Positions 38,667-50,658 are shown, counted from the stretch's first letter. The stretch is DNA of 64,000 nucleotides from Macrobrachium rosenbergii (GCF_040412425.1 NC_089767.1:41337009-41401008), one strand, 5' to 3'. The notes: a model not told the origin generated them from the letters alone. Translations and numbers: made by a program.

Positions 38667-39658
38667 TACTAAATAAAATGTGTACTGTACAGTACTGTTT
38701 TCTGCTAATGTTCTCCAAAAATTTACCAATAAAACTAACTTCTGATTTTGTTGTTGATAATTGCTTAGGTAATCAAAGTCACCCTCATTGGGCTGTTAAG
38801 ACTATTATTTAATCAGAAGCTCTTTTACATAAAATTACAGCTGATACAGCATCTACCTTCAGATCTTTAGCACTTCTTGTGCTAGGTTTTTGGGACAGAG
38901 ATGGAATTCCCTAACTAGTTAAGACTGGGTGCGAATGCTTTTGAGTTAAGCAGGCTCACTTAATTCTCATTTTCCAATTTTTTTTGTTTCAATTAATTAA
39001 CTTTTTTCATATCCCTTTTATAGTTTATTCTTTGCTCTTGTAGTTTTTTTTTATGTACTGGGATGTTTTCCCTATTGGGACCCTGGGGTTTGTAGCATTT
39101 TGCCTTTTAAACAAGAGTTGCAGCTAGGTCAGTGACAATAATGAATATAATAATGGTTATAGATCCATTACACTAGTTGTAGTATAAGCATACAACCACT
39201 GCTTTGTTGCCAGTAGTTACCAGCACCAACAAACTTTTTGGAATATAAATTATAGCAATCGTATAAACGCTGACACACATTTTCCACAATACAGAAAAAG
39301 TTCAAGGATCAAACAAAACTAAAACTAATTTCACATTATGCAACCATTTTTATCTTGGGGCAAGCTATGTTTTCAGAAATGTTTAGTAAAAATCAAACAT
39401 TTTACAAACCATGACCATTTCCTTTCTTGGAATTGTATTTCAAAGTTATGTAACTCCCCTGGAGGAAGATGCGTACTTACTTTTTACAATATTAAAAATC
39501 ATACAATGTACATAAATACAGAAGTTAATACAATAAAATACAAACTACATTCTTGAAAACACTGGCATTGGTCCCACAATCTTTTTAAAGCGTACTAAAG
39601 TGAAAGAAAATGTTAAAAGTTGATATACAAACTTATAAACTGCGATTCCGAAGTAATA

Positions 39659-39727
39659 TCAGTTAGTAGCAAGTGACTTGACACATTTCTTCATAAGGCA
39701 AGACTGGAATCTCATCACATCTCTCAC
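39659..39727 (-). CDS. Secreted Cys-rich protein, last coding exon
   Basis: The acceptor is CCTGCTTTCAG. It encodes VRDVMRFQSCLMKKCVKSLA and ends TN before TGA at 39661-39659. It is short, but its phase and two cysteines fit the rest. The nearest AATAAA I saw on this strand is at 39029-39024, so the 3' end is uncertain. Confidence 0.68.
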   Translation of the reverse strand: MRDVMRFQSCLMKKCVKSLATN

Positions 39728-42700
39728 CTGAAAGCAGGAAAAACAAATCATCAAAGTGGATTCTCAAGATTATTCTCATGTTTAAAACTAATGTTATTCT
39801 AGTACTGTTGTAGCTTAATTTAGTTTCAACTTACTTAAATGCTACAAAGCATGTCCCAACTTATACTGACACATACAGCTTACCTGTTCCTGTCCATGTT
39901 TACTAACAGAGCAACCAATTTTCATAAGAGAAATAGCAGAATCATGATCATTTTGCTATTTTTCCAATAAAAAATATTGGGGGGGGGCAAAGGAATAATT
40001 AGTAGTTTATTTCCGATGTAAATTGGAGGGCTTGCATCATCTTTCAAGTCTGTTATTGTAGTTATCTGGAGGGTAACAGGCACTTGTGCATGTTTGTTTC
40101 ACAAGGACTTATGCTGGATCTTTGTGTTTCTAGGTCTGTAATAATTACTTATGCTAGTTATCATCCAACTAAAACTTCATTACCTCTTATGCTTAAGTAT
40201 CTGGATGACTTCAGTTTTCTTACATTTTCCATGTTCATTTCCCATTTAATAATGACTGTCTTGTGCGTGAGAAATGGTGACGTAGATCATACATTACACA
40301 GTATTTGATATTTTGGAAGAGGTAGTCCCTTTAATTGAAAATACCTTTCCACAACAAAACAACCTTTGGCTTCGCTACTCAATGGTAATTCTAAAAAGCT
40401 CAGGACAAAAATATCATTAAATAAAATATTTTGGCAGAACTACATTAAAAATGATGTATATAATAAAGTACACATGACATAATTTGATAAATTTACTACG
40501 GTAATTTCAGAAATTTACCAGGATAATTTGAGAAATTTACCATCTTTGTATAAGTTTTTATGTTCATTCCCAAGGGGCTGGTACTGAACATGGCGCCACA
40601 CAGAGCTCTTCTGTAGAATTACCTTTGGTCAATTACTAGTACTGTATTGAGACCGTAAGTAATGTGTGCCTTCTAGCTGTGGCCTCTTAACTCTGGAGTA
40701 AGGAATATGTGTGCACTAACAAATGGAAGGCAGACTGTACCATTCACAGTTATTTTACTAATTGTATGCAAGGTTAGGTTATGATGAAATTTCTATTTCA
40801 ATTTAGTGAATCGCATTACTCTAGGCCACGTTGGGTTTGGGGGAGGGGGTTTAAAGCAGGAGAGCCTCCAGTAAAGTAAGGATCATGGCTCAGGTTAAGT
40901 TACAGAAGGTAGCCTATGGCTAGCAAGCAACCCTATAATTGGCCTTATAGCTTCTATGCCCATAGAGTAAGATTTTGGTAAAACTTTACAATAGTTGCGT
41001 GGCCTGATTCCCACCAGTCGTCGACCGGGACAGGTTCCTCATAAATAAATGGATATAACCTTCACTATAACATCAGGTCCTGGGACAACGTGCCCTGATC
41101 TGGCCGGGGGGGGGGGGGGAGTGAAGAAGGCGGTAACCTGTCCCTGTTGGTGACTGGAGGGAACCAAACTGCTCAACTTTTGTAAAATTTTATCAAGATT
41201 TTTTAGTGATACTTCACCCACTGATTACCTCATCATTTGCACACCTCAGGTTATTCCAGTTAGCCTAGTGTAATTCACTCATTTTTAGTCAACCCTTTAA
41301 CAATTTGGCTTCCTGCTGGCGTCCTCCACAGGCTAATATTTATATGTAGAGAACTTCGAGCACAAAACCAGTGGATTGCAATGACGACAATGGAAGGAAA
41401 TTCGGAAATGCAGGCTACATTATTTGACAAGAAGCAAGGACAAGTCTAGCCTAATCTTCATCAGTCCGACCCACCTCAACTTATACTTACACTGATAATA
41501 TAACTATAACTAAACTTTAAAACTTAAAATGATATAACCGAGAACGGTAAAATACCTAAGAAAATAAATTACATGACAAATAACACTTACCTAGTCTTTT
41601 AAAAGGTGAAATCGCCAAGTATCAAGGATAGGAATCACAGAAACAGAGACTCATCTTCTCCAAATGAGACACGGATTCTATTAGTATTGAATAAACAATA
41701 TTACCAAGTTACTTGTCAAACTCCCACCAAAGAGGTGGATATTTCCTAATAAAATGCAAATGTTCCCCCGCATAAATTTCCTCGTTTCAATGCATTTTGT
41801 AAAGCTAATATGTATGTAATGCAATAGCGATTTATGAACTCTTCTATATAGTATCATGTTGGGTTACAGAACTCCCTATTTAAAGTTACGCATGGTAATT
41901 ACTAAATGCAAGTGACTGCAGAACGTTATTTCAATTAGAATTTCGATTACTTTAATTTTGTGGAAATATGTGGATACTTCTGGTAATAACGAACATGAAA
42001 TTCTAAACTTGACGGATTTTGTCAAACCCACACTGACTAGTTGGCAACACTGCATTTTTGGGACAATGCAGACTAGTTGTCTTTCGGAAACCACTGATAT
42101 TTTTGTCGCCCTCGATTAGTAGATTTTTATGAATTAAAACTGTGCATCACTGATAGCAATACGACCATTGGCCAGCCATAAATTAATACAGTAACACTTT
42201 TTAAGTTGTATTTTCATCTAAAGGATCAAAATTCATATCAGAGACCTGTGTATGACTTACAGTACAAGCTTTCCTCTACACACCATGATTCATTTTCAGA
42301 GGGTTACTTGATCTGTGCTTGCAATCAGCTGAAAACTGTACACAAGTACAAACAATTTAAAAGAAAAATATCTGTTTATGCATACAAAAATACCCTAAAG
42401 TATCCTTCCTGACTAAACATATTTCCGTGAATGAGTATCTAGGCTAAGGAACTTACATTGTAATCATCCCCGGGAGCTAAGCACACGTCATTCAGAACGG
42501 CTGACAAAAGCTCCTCTTTGGTAGACTCAGGGATGTGCTGATTTGTGCTGGCCATAATCTTCTCGAACAAGGAAAACATATTTTCCTTGTTGTCACCTTC
42601 AACATATTCCTTGGGGAAAATTATACTTATTAAAAATTCTATTTCATAAAAAAACAAAGTTTGTATGCATAATACAAACCTGAAATTCATTGGCACTTGA

Positions 42701-42869
42701 TTTCTAGTTTCAGACATGATTATGTTTTTAAATATAACAATACTTTATTACACGGGATGTATATTAACAAAAATTGAGATTAAGGGACCTAAAAATTATA
42801 AAATGGGTTTTCCTAATGATTCTTTTCATGTTTTTCAGTACTGAATAAGTTACTCATCATTTGTTGATG

Positions 42870-42956
<87 letters not shown>

Positions 42957-43334
42957 TTTGTATACATACATGTATACATATATATAGGCTATATATATAT
43001 ATACTTACCATATTCATGTCACGTACGACGTTCTTCGTGATGCATCGCCCAATCATTGCCAATGGATTCACTCTGGGGTTGGACTTCTGAATCCCTGAGA
43101 ATGACACGACGCTTTAAAATATATTACAAGTCTACCATAAGTATTCATACCAATTCTGACCGTTCCATTTGTTAGGTTTTCGTTATTATATATATGCAGC
43201 TGCATTGTTAACAACTTTGAAATAAAACGAAAAGAAATATTTTTGAAGTTCATTATAAATAGTCCGAGGGAAAACTTAGCGTATATCGCTGCTTATGATA
43301 ATCTTATTCAATTTTTCATTTGGTCACAGTGCAC

Positions 43335-43421
<87 letters not shown>

Positions 43422-45093
43422 ACCCTAAGCACTTAAAGGCAAATGACTTTATCACTGAAACAAGAGACAGACTTTCCTCTCGGAGAATTTGATATCCTAT
43501 ATAGAATACAAACCAGTTTACCAGAAGATTAATTATTCAAAACATAACTATAACTCATCTATCTATTAGTGACATAGCAAACACTGAAAAAAATCTTATC
43601 ACGATGATAAGTGCTAACACCTTCCACTAAGTCGCTCTTGTTTCCTGTTCCCTACTCTGCCCTAAAATGGAAAACAGCAGTATCTGCAAAATTTTCGAAA
43701 TTGAGATACGCCACCTATTGGACTGTGAAACAAAAAATACACAAGTTACTGCAGTTTCAGAATGATTCTTCAATGCTTTATTTAGGGGGTCCCATTTTCA
43801 TATCAGCAAAATCAGTAGTAAGGCAAGGGAAAACTGCAGCATCTACCATTTTTCCCAGCTTTGTATTTTTGCAGATACTGCAGCCTTCCGTTTTAGGGCA
43901 GCACTAACCAGTGCAAGACAAGGACATCAGGTTGGCCTATGCAGTTGTGAGGACAGAAAAGTGTGTCTTACCATCATCACCAAGGATACATTTCTTGCTG
44001 TATTCGCAGAGGAAGTCGAAGGGCATGATGGCTTCCATGCAGTGCTTCCCGTTTGCAGCGCACTCCGGCGTGTCACAGATCATGCCTAGAATAGCCAGAC
44101 CGGGGAGTTAAGTGACACTTGATGGCTCCAAGTAGTACTACGTTCTCATTGCGTTCTTACTCGTTTGATGATGATAAAGAGACTTAGAAGAAGTAATATA
44201 AATCACGTACCGGTATTTGAAACTGATAATAGATAAAAGGCTATTAATAAAAAATCACAACAAGCATTTTGGTTGCAGCGTTGCTGTGGTTAATTCCAGC
44301 CACAGATTGATTCACGTCGGGATCGAACCCCAGTCTCTAAGATGGAAAGCCAGGGCGCTACCAGTTGACCCACACAGGCCACACCTTGACTAGTTTACAT
44401 ATATTAGAAACGATGTTCGCTAATAATTGATATTCAAGAGACAATTAACTATTCAAAACACTAAGTTTGTAGGCCTAAGTTGGTGTGACTAAAATGCCTC
44501 AATTATCAAAGAGATAACATGGCAGTTAACTGAAGGTACATGCATCCCTTGAAAGTCACGGGGTAGATAACGAAAATGAATTAAGCTGTGGTTTTTATAT
44601 ATTTCTATTTAGATATCATCTTTGTTTTCCCTTTAGTTATTAACGGGGTAAAGAGCGTTAAATTTAAACCAAATTGCTCAAGTAATTTCGTGAGACACTG
44701 CCTCTGTTACAGGGCAAGACGCCACTAAAGAAAGTATGAATTCCCTTCGCTATTTAGACACTAGTATCTTCTACCAAAAGACCACTGTTAATTGCAAGCG
44801 TTCTTCTAAAAAGTCTACATTTTAAGCTGAATATGATTCTTCAGGTGGACATAGATGGAAATGAAGCTAAGAAAAAATAGGAATCAAAACAACTCACCAT
44901 ACATTTCTGAGGCGAGAGAATTCGGGTTGATGCAAGTCTTCGTTTCTTTGATGTAGTCTATCATCCCCATCACCATGCCTACGATGAGGTTCCCTGGATC
45001 TCCTCCCGCCATCGTCGTCGGTTCCTGGTTCTTGGGCACGGCGCCTCCAACCAAGATGGCAGCGGACAGGTACGGCAACCAAAGGGTCTTCAT
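39659..45093 (-). CDS. Unrecognised secreted cysteine-rich protein, 205 aa, five coding exons
   Basis: Coding exons on the minus strand: 45093-44898, 44085-43972, 43094-43009, 42609-42457, 39727-39659. All junctions are GT/AG with phases 1, 1, 0, 0, giving 618 nt with a TGA stop. The protein starts MKTLWLPYLSAAILVGGA, a clear signal peptide, so it should be secreted. The mature part of about 187 aa has ten cysteines, at residues 54, 69, 74, 81, 92, 98, 121, 175, 193 and 198, an even number suited to five disulfides. Sequence between cysteines looks mostly helical (for example NKENMFSLFEKIMAS). The C terminus carries CLMKKC. No domain I know fits; hormone, antimicrobial and odorant-binding families were considered without a match. 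Introns hold an hAT MITE, a tRNA-derived SINE, a TIR MITE, microsatellites and a foldback element. The gene is convergent with KPTN. Confidence 0.8.
40970..41205. mobile_element. Foldback element with about 65-bp diverged inverted arms and a poly-G core
   Basis: The left arm (aaactttacaatagttg to gggacaggttcc) and the inverse of the right arm (aaattttacaaaagttg to gggacaggttacc) align along about 65 bp with mismatches. The interior has a run of 13 G at about 41106-41119. It lies in the last intron of the secreted-protein gene. Confidence 0.5.
42457..42609 (-). CDS. Secreted Cys-rich protein, coding exon 4
   Basis: The acceptor is TTTTCCCCAAG and the donor is AAT|GTAAGT, phase 0 at both ends. 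It encodes 51 residues with amphipathic helical stretches (FSLFEKIMAS, KEELLSAVLNDVC). Confidence 0.8.
42871..42953. repeat. (CT)n(TA)n compound microsatellite in an intron
   Basis: It lies in the intron between coding exons 3 and 4 of the secreted-protein gene, about 55 bp beyond the exon 3 donor. Confidence 0.95.
43009..43094 (-). CDS. Secreted Cys-rich protein, coding exon 3
   Basis: The acceptor is TCATTCTCAG and the donor is ATG|GTAAGT. It encodes QKSNPRVNPLAMIGRCITKN and ends VVRDMNM. A second AG eight bases downstream was excluded because it leads to an early stop. Confidence 0.78.
43336..43421. repeat. (TA)n(CA)n compound microsatellite
   Basis: About 58 bp of TA, then CATA steps and about 20 bp of CA, intronic in the secreted-protein gene. 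Confidence 0.95.
43659..43899. mobile_element. MITE with about 35-bp terminal inverted repeats
   Basis: The left end GCCCTAAAATGG..CAGTATCTGCAAAAT and the inverse of the right end GCCCTAAAACGG..CAGTATCTGCAAAAAT match closely. It lies in an intron of the secreted-protein gene (between 43972 and 43094). No target duplication could be fixed and the superfamily is unknown. Confidence 0.65.
43972..44085 (-). CDS. Secreted Cys-rich protein, coding exon 2
   Basis: The acceptor is GGCTATTCTAG and the donor is GATG|GTAAGA. It encodes MICDTPECAANGKHCMEAIM and then FLCEYSKKC, five of the ten mature cysteines. Confidence 0.82.
44216..44382 (-). mobile_element. tRNA-derived SINE
   Basis: The minus strand carries an A-box-like TGGGTCAACTGG (44372-44361) and B-box GGTTCGATCC (44329-44320) at tRNA spacing. 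The anticodon arm is broken (CTGGC pairs poorly with CTTAG), so it is not a functional tRNA. A non-tRNA tail follows. It is intronic in the secreted-protein gene. Confidence 0.6.
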
Positions 45094-45119
45094 GATGTAA
45101 GCGAAGGTGTTTTTATTGC
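44898..45119 (-). CDS. Secreted Cys-rich protein, exon 2 (first coding exon)
   Basis: The ATG is at 45093. The 26 nt before it follow a possible acceptor, ACCCCCAG. It encodes the signal peptide and residues up to LASEMY, and the donor is ATG|GTGAGT. An in-frame upstream ATG would add a non-signal-like leader and is less likely. Confidence 0.8.
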
Positions 45120-45197
45120 CTGGGGGTTTTAAGGACGGCTGTGCAAGAACTCTCAGACCATGTAAAGTCACTCAGAAATCGACGGATGCGATCTCAC

Positions 45198-45207
45198 TTA
45201 AATATAT
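45198..45207 (-). promoter_or_regulatory. Alternative TATA box near the signal-peptide exon
   Basis: ATATATTTAA on the minus strand lies about 105 bp upstream of the ATG at 45093. No good initiator is found 30 bp downstream, so it ranks below the 46.7-kb promoter. An hAT MITE begins 10 bp upstream of it. Confidence 0.2.
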
Positions 45208-45216
45208 GGTCTAGAA

Positions 45217-45537
45217 CAGTGGTTCTTAACCTTTTATTACCACCATCCGCCCCACAAGAGTTGGTCCTTCCCTCCACGCAACCAAACCCCCTTGCATCTG
45301 TGAGTAAAATTCCCCTCAGATTCAAAGAAAAATAAAAAAAGAGACAGAGAAGGCGTGTTTTTATTCTTTTGGGATTGAATTACTCGAGATAATTGACACT
45401 GCTTCTTAATTATTAGATCTTGAGTGCGTGGTTGAATGTTAAGAGAATAATGAATATAAGTAGAGAATTTTTAATTTTTTCCTAGGGGTCTCACACCCCT
45501 TGGAAATTGCTGACGCCCCCCAGGTTAAGAACCAATG
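45217..45537. mobile_element. hAT-type MITE with 8-bp target duplication
   Basis: The 5' terminus is CAGTGGTTCTTAACC and the 3' terminus is GGTTAAGAACCAATG, inverted repeats with one mismatch. The flanking 8-bp direct repeat GTCTAGAA is at 45209-45216 and 45538-45545. It has no coding capacity. It lies in predicted intron 1 of the secreted-protein gene. Confidence 0.88.
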
Positions 45538-46017
45538 GTCTAGAAAAATTTGCAGAGCGATTATAGCTTTTTGAAAATCTAATTGCTGTAAACCTTACTG
45601 ACAGATAACCAAAAGTTACGACGGCCATCTTGGCTTACAAAAACTATGGACTTGAAATAAATGAATAATGAATAATTATTCAATAAATTCACATAAAGGT
45701 CTTATATATTTCAGTCATTCACACCTTAACGGCTGAATCTTAGATGAATACCCTTTACAGCAAAATATCCACAACCTCAGCCGTTTCCTACACCTACAAT
45801 GAACACTCTCCAGCAACAGGCAGAATCCCCTTACACATACTGTGCCATTAACTCCTTCCTAATGCTTCTGAACCATACAATTCTCATCACCCTTTTACCA
45901 TCCATTCCTCCCACATGCCCGAACCAACTCAAAATATTCTGACTCACCCTTTCCCTTAAGTAAATCTTTTTACTTACTCTTCTACAATCTCCACATATAT
46001 CACACACGAACACACAA

Positions 46018-46210
<193 letters not shown>

Positions 46211-46644
46211 CTACTGATAACTTTTAATAGCCACAATGACCTCGTAACTTCTCGACATCCTAGTACTTTTTTGTATATCCTTATAATTCAAGCATATATA
46301 TGAGCCAGAATAGGCGTTTTCATAACAATAAAATGTCATTAGTTCTGATTTTCATATGTAGTTCTTAATCACCCTTTTTTTTTAAAGCATCTTCCTATTT
46401 TTATTTTTAAAGCGTTACGCCTGAATGCGGAATTCGAACAGCATTATTTCTAGAGCATCATGTTTTTTTAAACGTTACATTTGGATGCGCAATTCGAAAT
46501 CAAATGAAGCTACATTAACTGATACCAAAACCCCCTCAAAGCAGCAACGGGATCAAGATTCCGAAAGGATATATTTCCCTCGAAAGTTATTCTAAACTGA
46601 CCAACCTACCAAACACGACAATTTAAGAAGAAGTAGTAACTTAC

Positions 46645-46740
46645 CCGAAAATGAGAAGGAGATTTTAGGCTGACGATGATCCAAGTCACTCGGCCTACAA
46701 CTGAAGGGTCAGGAATAAACTGGGGTCCTTTATGTAGGCA
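46645..46740 (-). promoter_or_regulatory. TATA/Inr core promoter and 5' noncoding exon of the secreted-protein gene
   Basis: On the minus strand CATAAAG at 46734-46728 lies 30 bp before TCAGTT, an arthropod-type initiator with its A at 46702. The short leader exon 46702-46645 ends at a consensus donor, TCGG|GTAAGT. The next candidate acceptor on this strand is at 45121-45120, just before the signal-peptide exon. The linkage to that gene is inferred from position. Confidence 0.5.
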
Positions 46741-47897
46741 CATCGCTGCCAAAATCCAGAACGTTCTACGCATTATTCGTCGACTCTTTTGTTCGCAGTC
46801 TCGGAGGCCACGGGAACCGAAGGAAAATTTCCTTTTCATGCGCGAGCCTGAATAGCATTCGTGTTCGCTGATGCTAAGAATTGCGTGTACAACAATTATC
46901 CATTTTAATGCTTGGTGCGTCTCTTCTTGGTACACCACTGTGAGGGGAATGATCCTCTGTGCGTGTGCATGTACTGTATATATGAGTATGTGTATATATG
47001 TATGTATTACATTATATATAGGCCTACATATGTATAGATAAAGGAAAGGATCGCCTTTGTTTATATATTCACGTTCCATACTTTCGTGATTCAGTTATAC
47101 ATATATACAGTAAATGTATGTGTATATAATGTATATATATACTATACAATGTGATATATCTTCATATATATACTCGTCCACGTCACACCAAAATCTATAA
47201 AGTACACCCCGACTTGTCAATTAGGCTGTACCCAAAAATAGCACGAAAATGAGGTCTCATAACAATGCCAGAAATGTAGCGTGGAAATGTTACTGGCTAC
47301 AAGGCCCTTTGATGCGACTAATAACTGTCTCAGAAAAACGATTCGTCCGAGCTAGCACAACAATAACGCCGGAAGAGGAAGCGTAATTACGAGGCAATTG
47401 TATTCATGCAACCAGATATTTCTGGATTCGGAAGATACTAGCTGACGTTTTACGAATCTGTGAATATGCTGGAACGTAAAAAGAAGTCACATACATACGG
47501 AACATATGTTGTTGACGGAGAGTTTCACTGGATAGAATGAGGGTTACCTTTGAGAGGCCTTCTTTTTAATTATAAGGTCGTGCACAATTCATGTGTGTGT
47601 GTCTCTGTTGTTGCTTGCCTGAACGGAACAAGTATTGTGGGTGGGGTTTGGAACTCTTTCACCTTGTGTCCATTAGGTGAAGACGAAAGTGATAGTACCA
47701 AGTCTCAGTGTCACCAAAGGATGTTAGGAAGCACTTTGCGAGTTTCCAGTGCTAGGCACAGTAATAATCCGATTGCCCATTTCCATCTGAGCCCTGGGCG
47801 TTAACTTAGGTATGTAGCACCAGTTCAAGCCGTATAAGAAGCGTCACAAGAGCGAAAGAGATCGCCATTTCATAACTGGATTTTGCTAGTCGGATGT

Positions 47898-47991
47898 CAC
47901 GTGATCTCTGCTAGTTGGAAGGTCACGTGGTTCACAGTTTGCCATCGAGGAAGGTGGAAGGAACAAATGACGTCGGCTGCTGTGCCACGTG
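47898..47991. promoter_or_regulatory. Cluster of three CACGTG E-boxes
   Basis: CACGTG occurs at 47898-47903 (gtCACGTGat), 47924-47929 (gtCACGTGgt) and 47986-47991 (ccCACGTGtc... reading gcCACGTGtc). The first two resemble bHLH-ZIP/CLEAR-type sites. The cluster lies about 1.2 kb upstream of the secreted-protein gene promoter. Confidence 0.4.
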
Positions 47992-48562
47992 TCTGAGGAC
48001 GTGTGTGTGGCTAGTTTTGGGTGGAGTGAATATTAGTCAATGTATGTTTGCCTTGGAGAGGTTGTTCAGGACGAAGCAGCAGAGAATGGTCTGAAGGGCT
48101 GCTCACTATTCTCTCGAGATACAGGTTCTGGTGCATCGCCTAGCAACCCCCATATGCAGAGATACTTAGGACTTAATCGATAGTATTTACACAAGCAGTT
48201 TTCTGAGTGTTCTTGGAACCAATGTGGGCTGGCATGTTTGCAGATCTTGATCAAGCAAACGACACTGGCATAGAGTTTTCCTCTTGATGCTTACAACACA
48301 TGACTGCTCTCTGTTTAACTGCATATGGAATGGTCCTGTGGCAATGCCGATTGTTTTGCTGTACACTGAACTTTTGTTCGATGCGCTTCTTCGTCTCCTT
48401 GAATTTCTATGCGACTGGGGATCCGGTTTGGGGTGAGAGTCTCCATCTGCTCTGATGAGTAGAGGCTAGTTGCTCGTGTATGTTATAATATTTACATTAC
48501 CATGTGGTTTATTTTGAAGCCCTGGTTTTCCAAGGTAAATGCTCATATAGTTGCTTTCTCTC

Positions 48563-48622
48563 CTAGTTCCGGGTTCGAACGTGGGTTCTCGGCTGTGAGC
48601 AGCGCGCTACCAAATGCACCAA
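48563..48622 (-). mobile_element. tRNA-derived SINE head fragment
   Basis: The minus strand reads TTGGTGCATTTGGTAGCGCG, then GTTCGAACCC, at A-box/B-box spacing. No proper anticodon stem is present. It is followed by a GA-rich stretch on the plus strand. Confidence 0.5.
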
Positions 48623-49911
48623 GAGAGAGAGAGAGAGAGAGAGAGAATTTTAATACTTATCAGGTAACTTTTTAGGAAAATTATAACTTCACTCACAATA
48701 TACATTCTTTATTATGGTACACAATTCACAAGCATCAACGAAAGTATTTCACAGAACACAAAGTTTGATTTTGGTAACATAATTTTTCCCGTAAACATTA
48801 AGAACCCATATTGTTTATTTACCTTTGAGAATACGTAAAGAATGCAGCTGCCATAACATTTCACCCACAAAAATGTTCCAAATGGAAATTTTTCTATATT
48901 TATAAAAGAAAAATTGAATGTTAAAAAAAACCTATGATGATGATAATATGATCCTAGAAACATTGTAGTGAACAAGAAGAAAAACCACAAATAAATTATG
49001 TACATTACAGAAATAATATATATAAAAACATTTGTACTGCAAATGTATGGAATGTTTTGCATACACGTGAATAAAGTTTATCGTGTGTGTGTGTGTGTGT
49101 GTGTTCATAAACAAATCCTATTCATAAACAACATTCCCTTTGATTAGTTAGATTGTAAAACAGGTTATTTAGGATTTTTTTAGGATTATGCTGTGGAAAC
49201 TGCATTCTCCTACGGTTTTTTACTTAAGGGAAAAACAAAATTTAAAATTTATCTAAATGACTTAGGAAACAGACCTCATTTTGTCAAACCGACGAACCAT
49301 CTCTTTAAGGAATCTGTCAGTACAACAAATCACATCTCTTCAAAAATGCAACAATATACATCGAGTTCAATATAAAACAATATATATTTTTTTATTCATA
49401 CAATTTAAGGTCAATCTACAGTAGTCATCCCACTCTTATGTACAATACTGGGAATTGTCCTTAAAAAGCTTTATACACCACAGCTGACAACAAAACTCTC
49501 TCTCTAGATTTACAGTTACTCTGATGATCTTTGTAAGATATATATCATCCAGGTACCGATAGTTTGTTTCTTTGGAGTTTCTGAGATCAATGGCAATAAC
49601 AAACATAATATGGATTCAATTTCCTGGAAAAAAGGACCCTGTATAAATCCCTGTACTGGTCAATCCACATCCCAGGAATAAAAATATTTGAAATTTTGCT
49701 TCAAGCTTCCTAAGAAAACTCGACGCGTTCTTTGTAAGTTGTAAGACTATACAGTCGTCTCCGACTGTGTATTAAAATGTACAATTATTATCTTTAAAAG
49801 GCTTCACCCGATAAAGACGCCAATGAATTTCTATGTACGGCAATTTAAACGTAATGCTGTACATGTACTCTAAATAATCACCCGCATATTATACATGTAT
49901 ATATATACATA

Positions 49912-49916
<5 letters not shown>

Positions 49917-49997
<81 letters not shown>
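49917..49997. repeat. (TA)n microsatellite
   Basis: Nearly pure TA repeat of about 80 bp. Confidence 0.95.
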
Positions 49998-50000
<3 letters not shown>

Positions 50001-50631
50001 GACATATAATATAATATATATATGTATGTATGTATATATATGTACCAATTCCAAAAGTTATTTAATATTCAAAAGATATCCAAATCACGTGCTTCGACAA
50101 CAATCTATTCTTTGTTGCCAAAATCCGCTTAAAATATCGGAGAAAACCGTTTCATTTAAATATTAATTTACCGACATCTATCATTTTTCAGTCTTTGTTT
50201 AATGTCTCAAATTGATAGAACAAATGAATTTTGTACTCTGCAATAGCCACCACTTATCTACTACCATCAAATACAGTACCGTTCTGTAACTAATAACTGC
50301 CACGTATCATTCGGGAACTAAACGGATCACGAAGTTCACATCTACGTACTGTACAGAGTTAAGTTCTAGATTTGGAACTTCCATGATCACAGAATATAAA
50401 ATAAAAACGTTCTCACTTCCTCTTCGCGAGACAGACAACATCTGGATAACGACCTATGATTCTCGGGGCTCCCTGGACGCCCACAATTAAAAAAAAAACG
50501 GGGGAATGATAATAAAAAGAACAAGAGAGGTCTAGAAAAAATATAGTCGATCTGAAAGATAGAAGATATATATATATATATATATTACATTGTTCGGACG
50601 ACACCCCCTTCCCCTTATGAGGCCTAGAAAC

Positions 50632-50658
50632 CGCTAGCTAGCTAGCTAGCTAGCTAGC
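50632..50658. repeat. (TAGC)n tetranucleotide repeat
   Basis: About 6.5 units of TAGC, a self-complementary repeat. Confidence 0.9.

Noticed and set aside
44312..44382. Functional tRNA gene on the minus strand
   Set aside because: The anticodon stem is disrupted and the 3' side continues into SINE tail sequence.
46606..47079. 157-codon minus-strand frame
   Set aside because: It overlaps the predicted TATA/Inr promoter and leader exon, starts in TA-rich repeat, and has no recognisable domain or coding bias.
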